Shown here: one piece after another, positions 7,171-16,727 of the stretch
Position numbering within the stretch: position 1 is the stretch's first letter
How the letters are laid out: every line of letters starts with the position of its first letter
From: an uncultured Clostridia bacterium
GTDB lineage: Bacteria; Bacillota; Clostridia; Saccharofermentanales; Saccharofermentanaceae
DNA: 64,000 nt
Assembly: GCA_937876985.1 (NCBI GenBank)
Contig: CALEFT010000027.1
Coordinates: 75,883 to 139,882 of the forward strand
Direction: 5' to 3'
Notes under the pieces: generated by a model
Databases searched by the model: none
Seen by the model: only the letters and a program-made list of their open reading frames with translations
Told to the model about the DNA's origin: nothing
Made by a program: the position numbers and the translations under genes

Positions 7171-9939
7171 ATGAAGAAGATAAAGATGGGAAGTTTTTGG
7201 AGGCATATTAGCTTCACGACAGATAGGCGCAGATGGGTGTTTGCTACTATTATGGTGGCAGTCTTGTTGGTGTCCTTGCTTTTTGCACTTCCGATTTTTG
7301 AAGATACGAAGGTTTCTACTTGTGTTGGTACGAGGCAGGAGCGTTCGGGTGTGATTACGCTTGAGCCGTTGGTGCAGCGATTTGTGCCTATGGATACGAG
7401 GCTTGAGTATATTAGCGTGCGTTATGCGAACTGCGTTGGGCAGGATGGAACGATTACGTTTGTTGTTGAGGACGGCAAGGGGAAGGTTCTGTTTGAGGAG
7501 ACGCTGCCGATTTCTGAGTTTGAGAATGATGAGTACCATCGGTATGATGTGGATTTGACGGTGAAGGAAGAAAAGGCATACTACTTCAAGATTATTGCGG
7601 AGGGTGTGCAGCTTAATAATGCGCCGCGTGTGTGGTTGTCTAATAATTTGAAGGACGAGCTTCGCAATGTTGAGTATAGAGGCTATGATCCTAATGTGAG
7701 GATGCAGACAAATACGGAGCTTGGTTTTAAGCAGTTCCGCGTTGTGCCTTTTATTGTTTCTGCGGTGAGCATTTTGGTTACAGCGTTTACGATTTTGCTT
7801 GTGCTTGGTTTGGATGAGAAGCTTAGACGTAAGGCGTGCTTTGTTATCATGCTTACGATGCCACTTGTTACTTTTGTGCTAGCGGAGGTTCTTAATGGTA
7901 ATTCGCTGACATCGAAGAAGATTGCGGCTTATTTTATTAACTATATTTTGTATTTGATTATTTATTGTTTGTTCTTCGCGATAACGAATAAGCTAAGGTT
8001 TACAGTGTTGTTCTCGAATACGCTTATTTTTGTTCTGGCGGTGGTGAATTACTATAAGCTTGAGTTCCGTGGGGAGCCGCTTCTTATTACTGATATTTTC
8101 TCATTCTCGACGGCGATGAATGTTGCGTCGGAGTATAAGATTGAGCTTACTCCTATGATTATTATGGCAGGTTGCTTGTTCATGGCGGCGACGGCGATTG
8201 TGTCGAGATTTAGATACAGCATGCATACGAGGAAGACGAGACTTATTCTTGGATTGTTCAGTGCGGTGCTTGCTTTTGGTATGGTGACGGCGCTTTTCAA
8301 TACGGATAGATATTCGGCTTCAGCAAATTCTATTATGAAAAAGCTCGGCATCGTAAACAACGTGTGGAATCAGCCGCTTAACTATACGGACAACGGCATG
8401 CTCGTTGCGATTACGATGAATGCGCAATATCTCGTTGTTGAGCCACCGGCAGTATATTCGGAGGAGAATTTCAATAATATTGTTGGGCAGGTTGAGCAGT
8501 CTTTTGGTACGTCGATGATTACTGACAAGACATTGTCGGAGTTCCTTAGAACAAGAAATACATCGGTGAATCCGTCGTTGAAGCCAAATATCATTTGCAT
8601 TATGAACGAGTCTTATACGGACTTTTCTTCGATTGCTCCGCTAGAGCTCAATGTGGAATATTCGCCTTTTATTGATTCGCTTGCAGATAGCTCTCATGCG
8701 ATCACGGGCGAGTGCTATGTGTCGACATATGGTGGCGGTACAGCTAACTCGGAGTTCGAGTTTTTGACTGGTAATACGATGCTTGGCGTGCCAAATGGTT
8801 CGATTCCTTATCAGCAGTATGTGTCGGAAGAGAATAATGGTGCAGGCTCGCTTGCAAGAATTCTTAGCAATATGGGTTATGAGACGACTGCGCTTCATCC
8901 TTATCTTGCGTCTGGCTGGAATAGACCAGCGGTGTACGAGGCGATGGGCTTTGATGCGTTCTACTCCCAGGACGACTTCGAAAATCCGGAGTTCGTTAGA
9001 TCTTACATCTCGGATGAATGTTCATACGAGATGATTATTGAGCTATACGAGGAGCATTGCCAGATGGAGCAGGAGACAGGCGAGCAGGTGCCTTGGTTCT
9101 TGTTCAACGTTACTATGCAAAATCATGGCTCGTATTCGAAGTCGTATACGAATTTCGAGCCAACAGTTGAATACTTGCCAGATCCGGGTGCATATCCGCA
9201 GGCAGAACAGTATCTTACTGTTGCAAATCTGTCGGATGCGGCTATCGAGGAGCTTATTGAGTATTTTGCAAATTGCGGAGAGCCAACAGTAATTTGTTTC
9301 TTCGGTGACCATTTGCCATCGCTTAAGGATGGATTCTACGAGATGCTTTTCGATGTGGAGGATACGATGCAGCTAGAGCCAGAGGACATGCAAAGGCTTT
9401 ATGTGACGGATTATTTTGTGTGGGCGAATTACAATTTTGTGGCGCCAGAAATTCCGCACTTGTCGCTTAACTATTTGTCTACGCTCGTGATGCAGGTGGC
9501 GGACTTGCCGCTTACACCGTACCAGATGTTCTTGACGGATATGTATCAGCACTATCCGGTAATTACGACGTTTGGAATTAGGGATGCACAGGGTAATTTC
9601 TATGAGGACGAGTCGATGATCAACCAGGATTTGTGGAACTACTATTCTGTTTTGCAATACAATAATTTGTTCGGCGAGGAGCTTCGTAATGACGCGTTCT
9701 TCGATTTCTGTTATGGCGACTATTTGGATATTCGTCTTGGAAATGAGGTTTTCGCGGATACGCTTGATGATGAGCCAGACGAAGACGATGTGGATGAATC
9801 GGGCGAAGCAGACATCGCGGGCGACCTTGTATATGGCGAGGATGGCGAAGGAGACGAACTAGAAAACTCTGCGGAGGATGAAGCAGAAAGTAGCGCGGCA
9901 GCTAACACTGATGCTACTACGGAGACTATTGAGGGCTAA
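7171..9939 (+). CDS. LtaS/MdoB-type phosphoglycerol transferase (sulfatase fold)
   Basis: A 922-residue membrane enzyme of the LTA synthase/phosphoglycerol transferase family, likely to build a glycerol-phosphate polymer or decorate a surface glycan outside the cell. One membrane segment at residues 20-42 precedes an extracellular beta-rich region (45-190); about six more segments follow between 195 and 375. The sulfatase-fold catalytic domain spans about 470-790: metal motif IMNESYTDFS, TYGGGTANSEFEFLTG with the nucleophilic Thr, and FFGDHLPSLKD. The last 80 residues are a strongly acidic tail (DDEPDEDDVDESGEAD). Start is uncertain: GAGGGGG lies 18 bases before ATG 7171, and a TATAAT at 7159-7164 is very close to it; ATG 7186 is an alternative. 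The DEAD helicase start follows 3 bases after the stop. Confidence 0.85.
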   Translation: MKKIKMGSFWRHISFTTDRRRWVFATIMVAVLLVSLLFALPIFEDTKVSTCVGTRQERSGVITLEPLVQRFVPMDTRLEYISVRYANCVGQDGTITFVVEDGKGKVLFEETLPISEFENDEYHRYDVDLTVKEEKAYYFKIIAEGVQLNNAPRVWLSNNLKDELRNVEYRGYDPNVRMQTNTELGFKQFRVVPFIVSAVSILVTAFTILLVLGLDEKLRRKACFVIMLTMPLVTFVLAEVLNGNSLTSKKIAAYFINYILYLIIYCLFFAITNKLRFTVLFSNTLIFVLAVVNYYKLEFRGEPLLITDIFSFSTAMNVASEYKIELTPMIIMAGCLFMAATAIVSRFRYSMHTRKTRLILGLFSAVLAFGMVTALFNTDRYSASANSIMKKLGIVNNVWNQPLNYTDNGMLVAITMNAQYLVVEPPAVYSEENFNNIVGQVEQSFGTSMITDKTLSEFLRTRNTSVNPSLKPNIICIMNESYTDFSSIAPLELNVEYSPFIDSLADSSHAITGECYVSTYGGGTANSEFEFLTGNTMLGVPNGSIPYQQYVSEENNGAGSLARILSNMGYETTALHPYLASGWNRPAVYEAMGFDAFYSQDDFENPEFVRSYISDECSYEMIIELYEEHCQMEQETGEQVPWFLFNVTMQNHGSYSKSYTNFEPTVEYLPDPGAYPQAEQYLTVANLSDAAIEELIEYFANCGEPTVICFFGDHLPSLKDGFYEMLFDVEDTMQLEPEDMQRLYVTDYFVWANYNFVAPEIPHLSLNYLSTLVMQVADLPLTPYQMFLTDMYQHYPVITTFGIRDAQGNFYEDESMINQDLWNYYSVLQYNNLFGEELRNDAFFDFCYGDYLDIRLGNEVFADTLDDEPDEDDVDESGEADIAGDLVYGEDGEGDELENSAEDEAESSAAANTDATTETIEG

Positions 9940-9942
9940 GAA

Positions 9943-11067
9943 ATGGCAGAAAATACAGACATGACGAGCCTAGAAGAATTAGATTTGTCGCCTGAGATTA
10001 TGAAGGCGCTATCGAAAATGCACATAACAAGACCAACTACGGTCCAAAGGCTCGCAATTCCACTACTAATGAAGGACGAATGCTTGATAGCAAAGGCGCC
10101 GACTGGCACGGGCAAGACATTCGCATTCGCAATTCCTATTCTAGAATATTTGGATTTGAGAAGCAAAAGCATTCAGGCGCTAATATTAGCACCAACAAGA
10201 GAGCTGGCGCTGCAAATTGCTACAGAAATAAAGGATTTGGGCCGATATATCGATGGCCTTAAGGTGTGTTCGATAATTGGTGGACAAAGCATAAAGCTGC
10301 AACTTGAGCGAATCGCGAAGAGACCGCAAATAGTTGTCGCGACCCCTGGTAGACTTATGGACCTAATGGAGCGAAGACAGATAGATGTGTCACAAATCTA
10401 CACGCTGGTGCTCGACGAGGCTGACGAGATGCTCAAGATGGGCTTTGCTAAGCAGGTTAACTACATCATGAAAAACACGCCGAAGGATAAGCAAATCGCG
10501 CTGTTTTCTGCGACGATGCCACGCGAGATTTTGAATATCACATGGACCTTCATGCAGGGCGCGAAAGAAATCGACGTCATGCCAAAGCAGGAGGACCGCC
10601 CGAAGATTGACGAGATTTATGTAGAAATTTCCGAGAAGGACAAGGTGTCGAAGGTGTTAGAGCTAATGGAGGAAAACGGCTTTGAGCGAGTGATTGTATT
10701 CTGCAACACCAAGCGTCAGACACGTATCCTCTACGATAGGCTCAAGGTGCAAAATGTGCGCTGTGAGATGTTCTCAGGGGACATGGGACAAGGCGCAAGA
10801 AATAAGATTATGGATGCTTTTCGAAAAGGGCGCATACGCATACTTATCGCGACAGATGTGGTTGCTCGCGGCATAGATGTAGACGATATTGACGCAGTAA
10901 TTAACTTCGATATTCCGACAGACAATGAGTTCTATTTGCATCGAATTGGAAGGACGGCGCGTGCTGGAAAGTGCGGAAAGGCATTCGCTTTTGTAACATA
11001 TACGGATAGAGAAAGAATGCGCGAGATTATTCGTTACACAGGCTCTACAATAAAGATGCCAGATTGA
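9943..11067 (+). CDS. DEAD-box RNA helicase
   Basis: ATP-dependent RNA helicase of the DEAD-box family, 374 residues, essentially the two RecA-like domains without a C-terminal RNA-binding extension. Motifs in order: Q motif RPTTVQRLAIP, motif I APTGTGKT, PTRELALQ, TPGRL, DEAD (LDEADEMLKMGF), SAT, then RGIDVDD and HRIGRTARAGK. It would unwind structured RNA in ribosome assembly or mRNA turnover. The start ATG at 9943 lies right after the stop of the transferase gene and may use the GAGGG near that stop, so it is probably co-transcribed. Confidence 0.92.
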   Translation: MAENTDMTSLEELDLSPEIMKALSKMHITRPTTVQRLAIPLLMKDECLIAKAPTGTGKTFAFAIPILEYLDLRSKSIQALILAPTRELALQIATEIKDLGRYIDGLKVCSIIGGQSIKLQLERIAKRPQIVVATPGRLMDLMERRQIDVSQIYTLVLDEADEMLKMGFAKQVNYIMKNTPKDKQIALFSATMPREILNITWTFMQGAKEIDVMPKQEDRPKIDEIYVEISEKDKVSKVLELMEENGFERVIVFCNTKRQTRILYDRLKVQNVRCEMFSGDMGQGARNKIMDAFRKGRIRILIATDVVARGIDVDDIDAVINFDIPTDNEFYLHRIGRTARAGKCGKAFAFVTYTDRERMREIIRYTGSTIKMPD

Positions 11068-11122
11068 TGCGGTTATGGTATTATATTAAGAGTGATTTTG
11101 TCGCTTATGAGGAGGACAGATT

Positions 11123-11902
11123 ATGAAAGTTGTAATTCTTGCTGGAGGTTTTGGTACAAGAATCAGCGAAGAGAGTCATCTCAAGCCAAAGCCAATGGTT
11201 GAAATCAATGGTAAGCCAATTTTGTGGCACATAATGAAGTACTATTCTTCATTCGGATATAATGAGTTTATTATTTGTTGTGGATATAAGCAGTATGTTA
11301 TCAAGGAGTGGTTCGCAGATTATTTCTTGCACAATTCCGATGTTACTTTCGACTTTACTGCAGAGAACAAGATGATTGTCCACAAGAATCACACAGAGCC
11401 ATGGAAGGTTACTTTGGTAGATACTGGTCTTAAGACAATGACTGGTGGCCGAATTAAGAGAATCAAGAAATATGTTGGTTCAGAGCCATTCATGCTCACA
11501 TACGGTGATGGACTTTCCAATGTTAATATCGATGAGCTAGTTGAGTTCCATAAGCAGAAGGGACAGATTGCGACAATGACAGCGATTAATGTAGGTCAGC
11601 AGTTCGGTTGTCTCGACATGGCAGATGATGGTTCCGTGCTTCGTTTCCGCGAGAAGAACGATACAGATGGAAGCGTAATTAACGGTGGCTTCATGGTTCT
11701 TGAGCCAGAGGTATTTGAATTCATCGATGGTGACGAGACAGTATTCGAGAAGGATCCAATTGAGCGTCTTGCAGAGGCAGGTCAGCTTAACGCATATCGT
11801 CATAATGGCTTCTGGAAGTGCATGGACACTAAGAGAGACAAAGAGAAGCTCGAGGCAATGATTGAGTCCGGTGAAGCTCCTTGGATTAAGTGGGAGGAGT
11901 AA
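11123..11902 (+). CDS. rfbF: Glucose-1-phosphate cytidylyltransferase
   Basis: Makes CDP-glucose from CTP and glucose 1-phosphate, the first step towards CDP-3,6-dideoxyhexoses. 259 residues, the normal length. The nucleotide-binding loop LAGGFGTRISEES and PKPMVEING sit at the N-terminus, with YGDGLSNV and FWKCMDTKRDK later, as in RfbF. GAGGAGG is upstream of the ATG. It is the first gene of a run of five on the plus strand (rfbF, rfbG, rfbH, gtrA-like, aldolase-like). Confidence 0.93.
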   Translation: MKVVILAGGFGTRISEESHLKPKPMVEINGKPILWHIMKYYSSFGYNEFIICCGYKQYVIKEWFADYFLHNSDVTFDFTAENKMIVHKNHTEPWKVTLVDTGLKTMTGGRIKRIKKYVGSEPFMLTYGDGLSNVNIDELVEFHKQKGQIATMTAINVGQQFGCLDMADDGSVLRFREKNDTDGSVINGGFMVLEPEVFEFIDGDETVFEKDPIERLAEAGQLNAYRHNGFWKCMDTKRDKEKLEAMIESGEAPWIKWEE

Positions 11903-11907
11903 TTTCC

Positions 11908-12993
11908 ATGGCATATATCGATTTGGATTTCTATAAGGGAAAGAAGGTTTTCTTAACAGGACATACTGGCTTTAAGGGAACATGGATGAGCCGTTTGCTA
12001 GTAGAAGCTGGCGCGGTTTTGACAGGATATTCCTTGGAGGCTCCTACTAAGCCGAATCTTTTCGAGATGGCAAAGGTAGAAGAGAAGATGACTTCTGTAA
12101 TTGGAGACATTCGCGACATGGAGGCGCTTTGGCAGGCTTTTGATGCGGCAAAGCCAGAGATTGTAATCCACATGGCAGCGCAGCCAATTGTTCGCGATTC
12201 CTATAAGGACCCAGTTTACACATACGAGACAAACGTTATGGGCACAGTAAATATCTTAGAGTGCGTTCGTAAGGCAGGATACGTAAAGTCCTTCCTCAAC
12301 GTAACGACAGACAAGGTGTACCAGAACAATGAGTGGGAGTGGGGCTATCGCGAGGACGAGAAGCTTGACGGATACGATCCATATTCGAACTCGAAGTCAT
12401 GTAGCGAATTAGTTACACATAGCTATAAGTCTTCGTTCTTCCTAGGCGACGATGCGACGGCAATCTCGACAGCGCGTGCCGGTAACGTAATCGGAGGCGG
12501 AGACTTCGCGAACGATAGAATTATTCCAGATTCAGTAAGAGCATGGCTTAAGGGCGAGGACATTGTGGTAAGAAATCCACATTCGACACGTCCATATCAG
12601 CATGTGCTAGAGCCAGTTGTTGCATATCTCATGATTTGCCAGAAGCAATATGAGGACGCTTCCTATGCATCTTGGTATAATGTAGGACCGGATGACAGAG
12701 ACTGCGTGACTACTGGAGATATCGTTGATATTTTCTGCGAGAAGATGGGCGATATTAAGCGCGTAGATAGAAGTGAAGCAAATGCGCCACATGAAGCAAA
12801 TTTCTTGAAGCTTGATTGTAGTAAGCTTAAGAAGACTTTCGGCTGGAAGCCAGTTTGGACAATAGATGAGGCACTAGCTAATGTAGCGGAGTGGACAAGA
12901 GAATATAAGAAGTCCTTGGAGACAGGCGACGAGGAGCTAATTCCAAATTGCATGGACAAGCAAATAAGCGAATATCTTAGCAAGGCTAATTGA
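11908..12993 (+). CDS. rfbG: CDP-glucose 4,6-dehydratase
   Basis: Short-chain dehydrogenase-type enzyme converting CDP-glucose to CDP-4-keto-6-deoxyglucose with tightly bound NAD. 361 residues. The Rossmann motif TGHTGFKGTWM is near the N-terminus, VTTDKVYQNNE holds the catalytic Thr/Asp-Lys region, YDPYSNSKSCSE carries the Tyr-xxx-Lys-type pair, and NVIGGGDF follows. The start is ATG 11908 because GGGAGGAG, overlapping the end of rfbF, is correctly spaced; a frame extension to 11890 is less likely. Confidence 0.93.
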   Translation: MAYIDLDFYKGKKVFLTGHTGFKGTWMSRLLVEAGAVLTGYSLEAPTKPNLFEMAKVEEKMTSVIGDIRDMEALWQAFDAAKPEIVIHMAAQPIVRDSYKDPVYTYETNVMGTVNILECVRKAGYVKSFLNVTTDKVYQNNEWEWGYREDEKLDGYDPYSNSKSCSELVTHSYKSSFFLGDDATAISTARAGNVIGGGDFANDRIIPDSVRAWLKGEDIVVRNPHSTRPYQHVLEPVVAYLMICQKQYEDASYASWYNVGPDDRDCVTTGDIVDIFCEKMGDIKRVDRSEANAPHEANFLKLDCSKLKKTFGWKPVWTIDEALANVAEWTREYKKSLETGDEELIPNCMDKQISEYLSKAN

Positions 12994-13042
12994 TATAAAT
13001 ATTCGATAATGTAACAATGTTAAACATAAGGAGAAAGAGAAA

Positions 13043-14380
13043 ATGTTCGAAGGAATGACAGAAGCAAAGGCAAAAGAACAAATCTTGGAGATGGTAGCAG
13101 CATATTGCGACACATACCATAACCAGGGCAAGGCATTTGAAGAGGGAGATAGAATTCCATATGCTCGCCGTGTTTACGACCATGAGGAGATGGTAAATCT
13201 CGTAGATAGCTCACTAGAGTTCTGGCTTACAGCTGGAAGATATACAGATCAGTTCGAGGACTCTTTCGCAAAATATCTTGGAGTTAGATTCTGTTCACTA
13301 GTAAATTCAGGTTCATCTGCAAACCTATGTGCATTCATGGCACTTACTAGCCCACTTCTTAAGGAACGCGCAATCATGCGTGGTGATGAAGTAATTACTG
13401 TTGCAGCAGGATTTCCAACAACAGTAGCACCAGTTATTCAATATGGTGCAATTCCGGTATTCGTAGACGTTACAATTCCACAGTACAATATCGACGTAAC
13501 AAAGCTTGAGGCTGCACTTTCTCCTAAGACAAAGGCAGTAATGGTCGCACATACACTTGGTAACCCATTCAACCTCAAGGCAGTAAAGGAATTCTGTACA
13601 AAGAACAATTTGTGGCTTGTTGAAGACAACTGTGATGCACTCGGTTCAAAGTACACAATCGATGGCGAAGAAAAGTTCACAGGCACGATTGGTGATATCG
13701 GAACATCTTCCTTCTACCCACCACACCACATGACAATGGGTGAGGGTGGCGCTGTTTACACAAACAACGCACTTCTCCACAAGGCAATTCGTTCAATGAG
13801 AGACTGGGGACGCGACTGCATCTGCCCATCTGGTAAGGATAACTTCTGTGGACATAGATTTGACAAGCAGTATGGCGAGCTTCCACTAGGCTACGACCAC
13901 AAGTATGTATATTCACACTTCGGCTACAACCTCAAGGCAACAGATATGCAGGCAGCAGTAGGATGTGCACAGATTGTTAAGTTCCCTTCTTTCGTAGAGA
14001 GAAGAAGACATAATTTCGATAGACTTAAGGCTGCACTTGCTGGACTAGAGGACAAGATTATTCTTCCAGAGCCATGTGAGAATTCAAGACCAAGCTGGTT
14101 TGGCTTCCTCATCACATGTAAGGAAGGCGTTGACCGTAATCACGTAGTAGAGTACGTAGAGGGCAAGGGCGTTCAGACACGTATGCTTTTTGCTGGTAAC
14201 CTCATTAAGCACCCATGCTTCGACGATATGCGTAAGTCTGGCGAAGGCTACCGTGTAGTTGGAGAACTAACAAATACAGATAGAATCATGAACGACACAT
14301 TCTGGGTAGGAGTATATCCAGGAATGACAGATGAGATGATTGACTATATGGCAAAGACAATTCGTGAGGCTCTCGCTTAA
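13043..14380 (+). CDS. rfbH: CDP-4-keto-6-deoxyglucose-3-dehydrase (E1)
   Basis: PMP-dependent, iron-sulfur dehydrase that removes the C3 hydroxyl to give CDP-4-keto-3,6-dideoxyglucose. 445 residues with an aminotransferase fold. PPHHMTMGEGG has His where aminotransferases carry the PLP Lys, the hallmark of E1/RfbH. DCICPSGKDNFC supplies a CxC-x7-C cluster for the [2Fe-2S] centre. EDNCDALGSKY is the cofactor Asp region. GGAGAAAGAG precedes the ATG. A dedicated reductase partner (E3) is not seen in the window; a general ferredoxin or flavodoxin reductase could serve. Confidence 0.93.
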   Translation: MFEGMTEAKAKEQILEMVAAYCDTYHNQGKAFEEGDRIPYARRVYDHEEMVNLVDSSLEFWLTAGRYTDQFEDSFAKYLGVRFCSLVNSGSSANLCAFMALTSPLLKERAIMRGDEVITVAAGFPTTVAPVIQYGAIPVFVDVTIPQYNIDVTKLEAALSPKTKAVMVAHTLGNPFNLKAVKEFCTKNNLWLVEDNCDALGSKYTIDGEEKFTGTIGDIGTSSFYPPHHMTMGEGGAVYTNNALLHKAIRSMRDWGRDCICPSGKDNFCGHRFDKQYGELPLGYDHKYVYSHFGYNLKATDMQAAVGCAQIVKFPSFVERRRHNFDRLKAALAGLEDKIILPEPCENSRPSWFGFLITCKEGVDRNHVVEYVEGKGVQTRMLFAGNLIKHPCFDDMRKSGEGYRVVGELTNTDRIMNDTFWVGVYPGMTDEMIDYMAKTIREALA

Positions 14381-15018
14381 TGGAAAACGAGAAGGAATTG
14401 GTAAACGAAGCGTTTGGTGCTACAAGTTTGGCTGCTACTTCCGCTATAAGCGAGGCTGGAGACAAGGGTGAGGCTGGAGACAAGGGCGCAGCTGGAGGCG
14501 AAGGCGAGGCAAGTGCTACGAAGAAGACTCTCGGACAAGTAATAAAGTTCGCGATGGTTGGAGTAGTAAACACTATCGTATCCTATGTAGTGAACATGGT
14601 TTGCTTCCACGGGTTTGGAATACATGAACAGATTTCAAATCTAATCGCGTTTGTAGTTAGTGTATTTGAAGCATTCTTACTCCAGAGCAGATTCGTGTTC
14701 AAAGAGGAGGAAAGTAAGCAAAAGCGCGTATGGTGGAAGGTACTCCTTAAGACCTACGCTTCCTATGCTTTCTCAGGATTGTTTCTAACGGCAGTGTTGC
14801 TCTACGTTTGGGTAGATGTAGTACATGTTGGCGAATACATAAAGCCTTTTATCGAGAATTACTTCATGTGGGTACCAATCATCAGCTCAAAGCTAGTAGC
14901 ACTAACAAACAACGACTTAGCTGTAACACTAGCACCAATTCTCAATATGTTCATCACGATTCCAATCAATTTCGTGATAAACAAGTTCTGGGCATATAGA
15001 CAAAAGGACAAGAAATAG
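14380..15018 (+). CDS. GtrA-like membrane protein
   Basis: 212 residues. The first 45 are a hydrophilic, Ala/Gly/Glu-rich extension with two near-repeats (EAGDKGEAGDKGAAGGEGEA). A GtrA domain follows: KFAMVGVVNTIVSYVVN, then QISNLIAFVVSVFEAFLLQSRFVF, and two more membrane segments ending at INFVINKFWAYR. GtrA proteins are four-helix membrane proteins thought to help move undecaprenyl-linked sugars across the membrane. The ATG overlaps the rfbH stop (TAATG), so it is translationally coupled to the CDP-sugar genes and probably takes part in using that sugar on the cell surface. Confidence 0.85.
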   Translation: MENEKELVNEAFGATSLAATSAISEAGDKGEAGDKGAAGGEGEASATKKTLGQVIKFAMVGVVNTIVSYVVNMVCFHGFGIHEQISNLIAFVVSVFEAFLLQSRFVFKEEESKQKRVWWKVLLKTYASYAFSGLFLTAVLLYVWVDVVHVGEYIKPFIENYFMWVPIISSKLVALTNNDLAVTLAPILNMFITIPINFVINKFWAYRQKDKK

Positions 15019-15026
15019 GTGAGACT

Positions 15027-16631
15027 ATGCAGGACATTAAGTTATTAGATTGCACTTTAAGAGACGGTGGATACATAAACGACTGGGAGTTTGGTAGAAA
15101 CACAATGGTGAGCGTGTTCGAGCGCCTCGTTGCATCGCACGTAGACTTCATTGAGGTCGGCTTTATTGACCAAAGAAGACAGTACGACCCAAACCGCACA
15201 ATTTTCCCTGACGTTAAGTCTATCTCGAAAAGCTTCGGCCAGCTCGACAAGAAGGACTCGATGCTCGTTGGCATGATTGACTTCGGAACAGTCGATATCG
15301 ACAAGATCTGTCCACAGAAGGAAAGCTGTTTGGACGGAATCCGCGTGATTTTCAAGAAGGCAAAACGCAAGGCTGCACTCGAGTACGTAGCCCAGATCAA
15401 GGCGTTGGGCTATAAGGTTTTCGCACAGCTTGTCTCCATCACAAGCTATACTGACGAAGAACTACTAGACTTGATTTCTCTCGCAAACGAAGTAAAGCCA
15501 TACGCTGTGTCAATGGTAGACACATATGGACTTTGCCACAGCGACACACTGATGCACTACTGCGAGATTCTCGATAGAGAGCTCGACAAAGAGATTTCTC
15601 TCGGATACCATGCGCACAACAACTTCCAGCTCGGCTACGCCAACTGTATCGAGATGCTATCGTACAAGACAGACCGTGCCGTGCTTGTAGACGGAACCGT
15701 TTTCGGAATGGGAAAGAGCGCAGGAAACTGCCCGATTGAGCTACTCGCAATGTACCTAAACGACAGACGTGGCAAATCTTATGACATCTATCAGTTCCTA
15801 GAGGCAGCAGACGCGAACATCTTGTCAATTTACAACAAGTCCCCATGGGGTTACAGCATGTTCTACTTCATCGCAGCCTCCAACGACTGCCACCCAAGTT
15901 ATGTAAGCTACTTAATGAACAAGCGCACCTTGTCAGTTAAGCAAGTAAATACAATCTTAAAGAAGCTCGAAGGCGAAAAGAAGCTCCTCTACGACGAGGC
16001 ACTAATCGAGTCCTTGTATTCTGACTTCCAGGAAAAGGAAGTCGATGACAGCAAGGCCCTTGAGACACTTTCTAGTGAGCTTCTTGGACAAAAGATTTTG
16101 TTACTTGGTCCAGGAACATCCGTCGAAGAGCAGTCGGAGGACGTAAAGAAGTTCATTGTAGAAAACAATCCGATTGTAATTACAATCAACTTCATTTCTT
16201 CACAAGTAAAGCCAGACTATTGCTTCATTACAAACACAAAGCGATTCGTTCAGCTAGCAAGTTCCTTGGCACGCAATGCGTCGACATACAAGGTAATTGC
16301 TACTTCAAATGTAACATCTTCCTCTTACGAGTTCGATTACACAGTGAAGTATTCTAACTTGCTTGATTTCAACGCACAGATTATGGACAACTCTTTCTTG
16401 ATGCTCCTTAAGGTGTTAAAGAAGATAGGAATCGACCATGTATATGCTGCTGGCTTTGATGGATATGCGACAGACAATCGTCCAAACTACTTCAATCCAG
16501 ATATGGAATACAATTTCACATCTAATGAGGCAGCAGAGCTTAACGAATACGTTATTGATTCGCTTAAGAAGCTAGAGGATAACGGGAAGTTCGATGTAGA
16601 ATTTATCACGAGGTCTTATTATAAGGTTTGA
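15027..16631 (+). CDS. HMGL-type aldolase domain protein in sugar cluster
   Basis: 534 residues. The first 270 are a DRE-TIM (HMG-CoA lyase / isopropylmalate synthase / 4-hydroxy-2-oxovalerate aldolase) barrel: DCTLRDGGYINDW with metal Asp and catalytic Arg, EVGFID, and HAHNNFQLG with the metal His pair. The C-terminal part from about residue 350 begins with KILLLGPGTSVEEQ and continues as an alpha/beta region (VITINFIS, PDYCFITNTKRF) seen attached to such aldolases in polysaccharide clusters. Substrate is unknown. Placement after rfbH suggests carbon-carbon bond formation or cleavage on a sugar or sugar-linked acyl group; that is inference. It starts 8 bases after the gtrA-like stop. Confidence 0.75.
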   Translation: MQDIKLLDCTLRDGGYINDWEFGRNTMVSVFERLVASHVDFIEVGFIDQRRQYDPNRTIFPDVKSISKSFGQLDKKDSMLVGMIDFGTVDIDKICPQKESCLDGIRVIFKKAKRKAALEYVAQIKALGYKVFAQLVSITSYTDEELLDLISLANEVKPYAVSMVDTYGLCHSDTLMHYCEILDRELDKEISLGYHAHNNFQLGYANCIEMLSYKTDRAVLVDGTVFGMGKSAGNCPIELLAMYLNDRRGKSYDIYQFLEAADANILSIYNKSPWGYSMFYFIAASNDCHPSYVSYLMNKRTLSVKQVNTILKKLEGEKKLLYDEALIESLYSDFQEKEVDDSKALETLSSELLGQKILLLGPGTSVEEQSEDVKKFIVENNPIVITINFISSQVKPDYCFITNTKRFVQLASSLARNASTYKVIATSNVTSSSYEFDYTVKYSNLLDFNAQIMDNSFLMLLKVLKKIGIDHVYAAGFDGYATDNRPNYFNPDMEYNFTSNEAAELNEYVIDSLKKLEDNGKFDVEFITRSYYKV

Positions 16632-16671
16632 TGCCAAAGTGGCTTCGAGTTTATATATAACCAAACAAAAA

Positions 16672-16697
16672 GGAACCCAATCATAAGACTGGGTTCC
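16672..16697 (-). terminator. Terminator for the aquaporin gene
   Basis: GGAACCCA and TGGGTTCC form an 8-bp stem with a 10-base loop. On the minus strand it is followed by TTTTTGTTT, so it serves the aquaporin gene; it may also slow plus-strand transcripts from the sugar operon. Confidence 0.85.
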
Positions 16698-16727
16698 AAA
16701 TTTCACTTAGAGTTTTGTAAATAAGAA

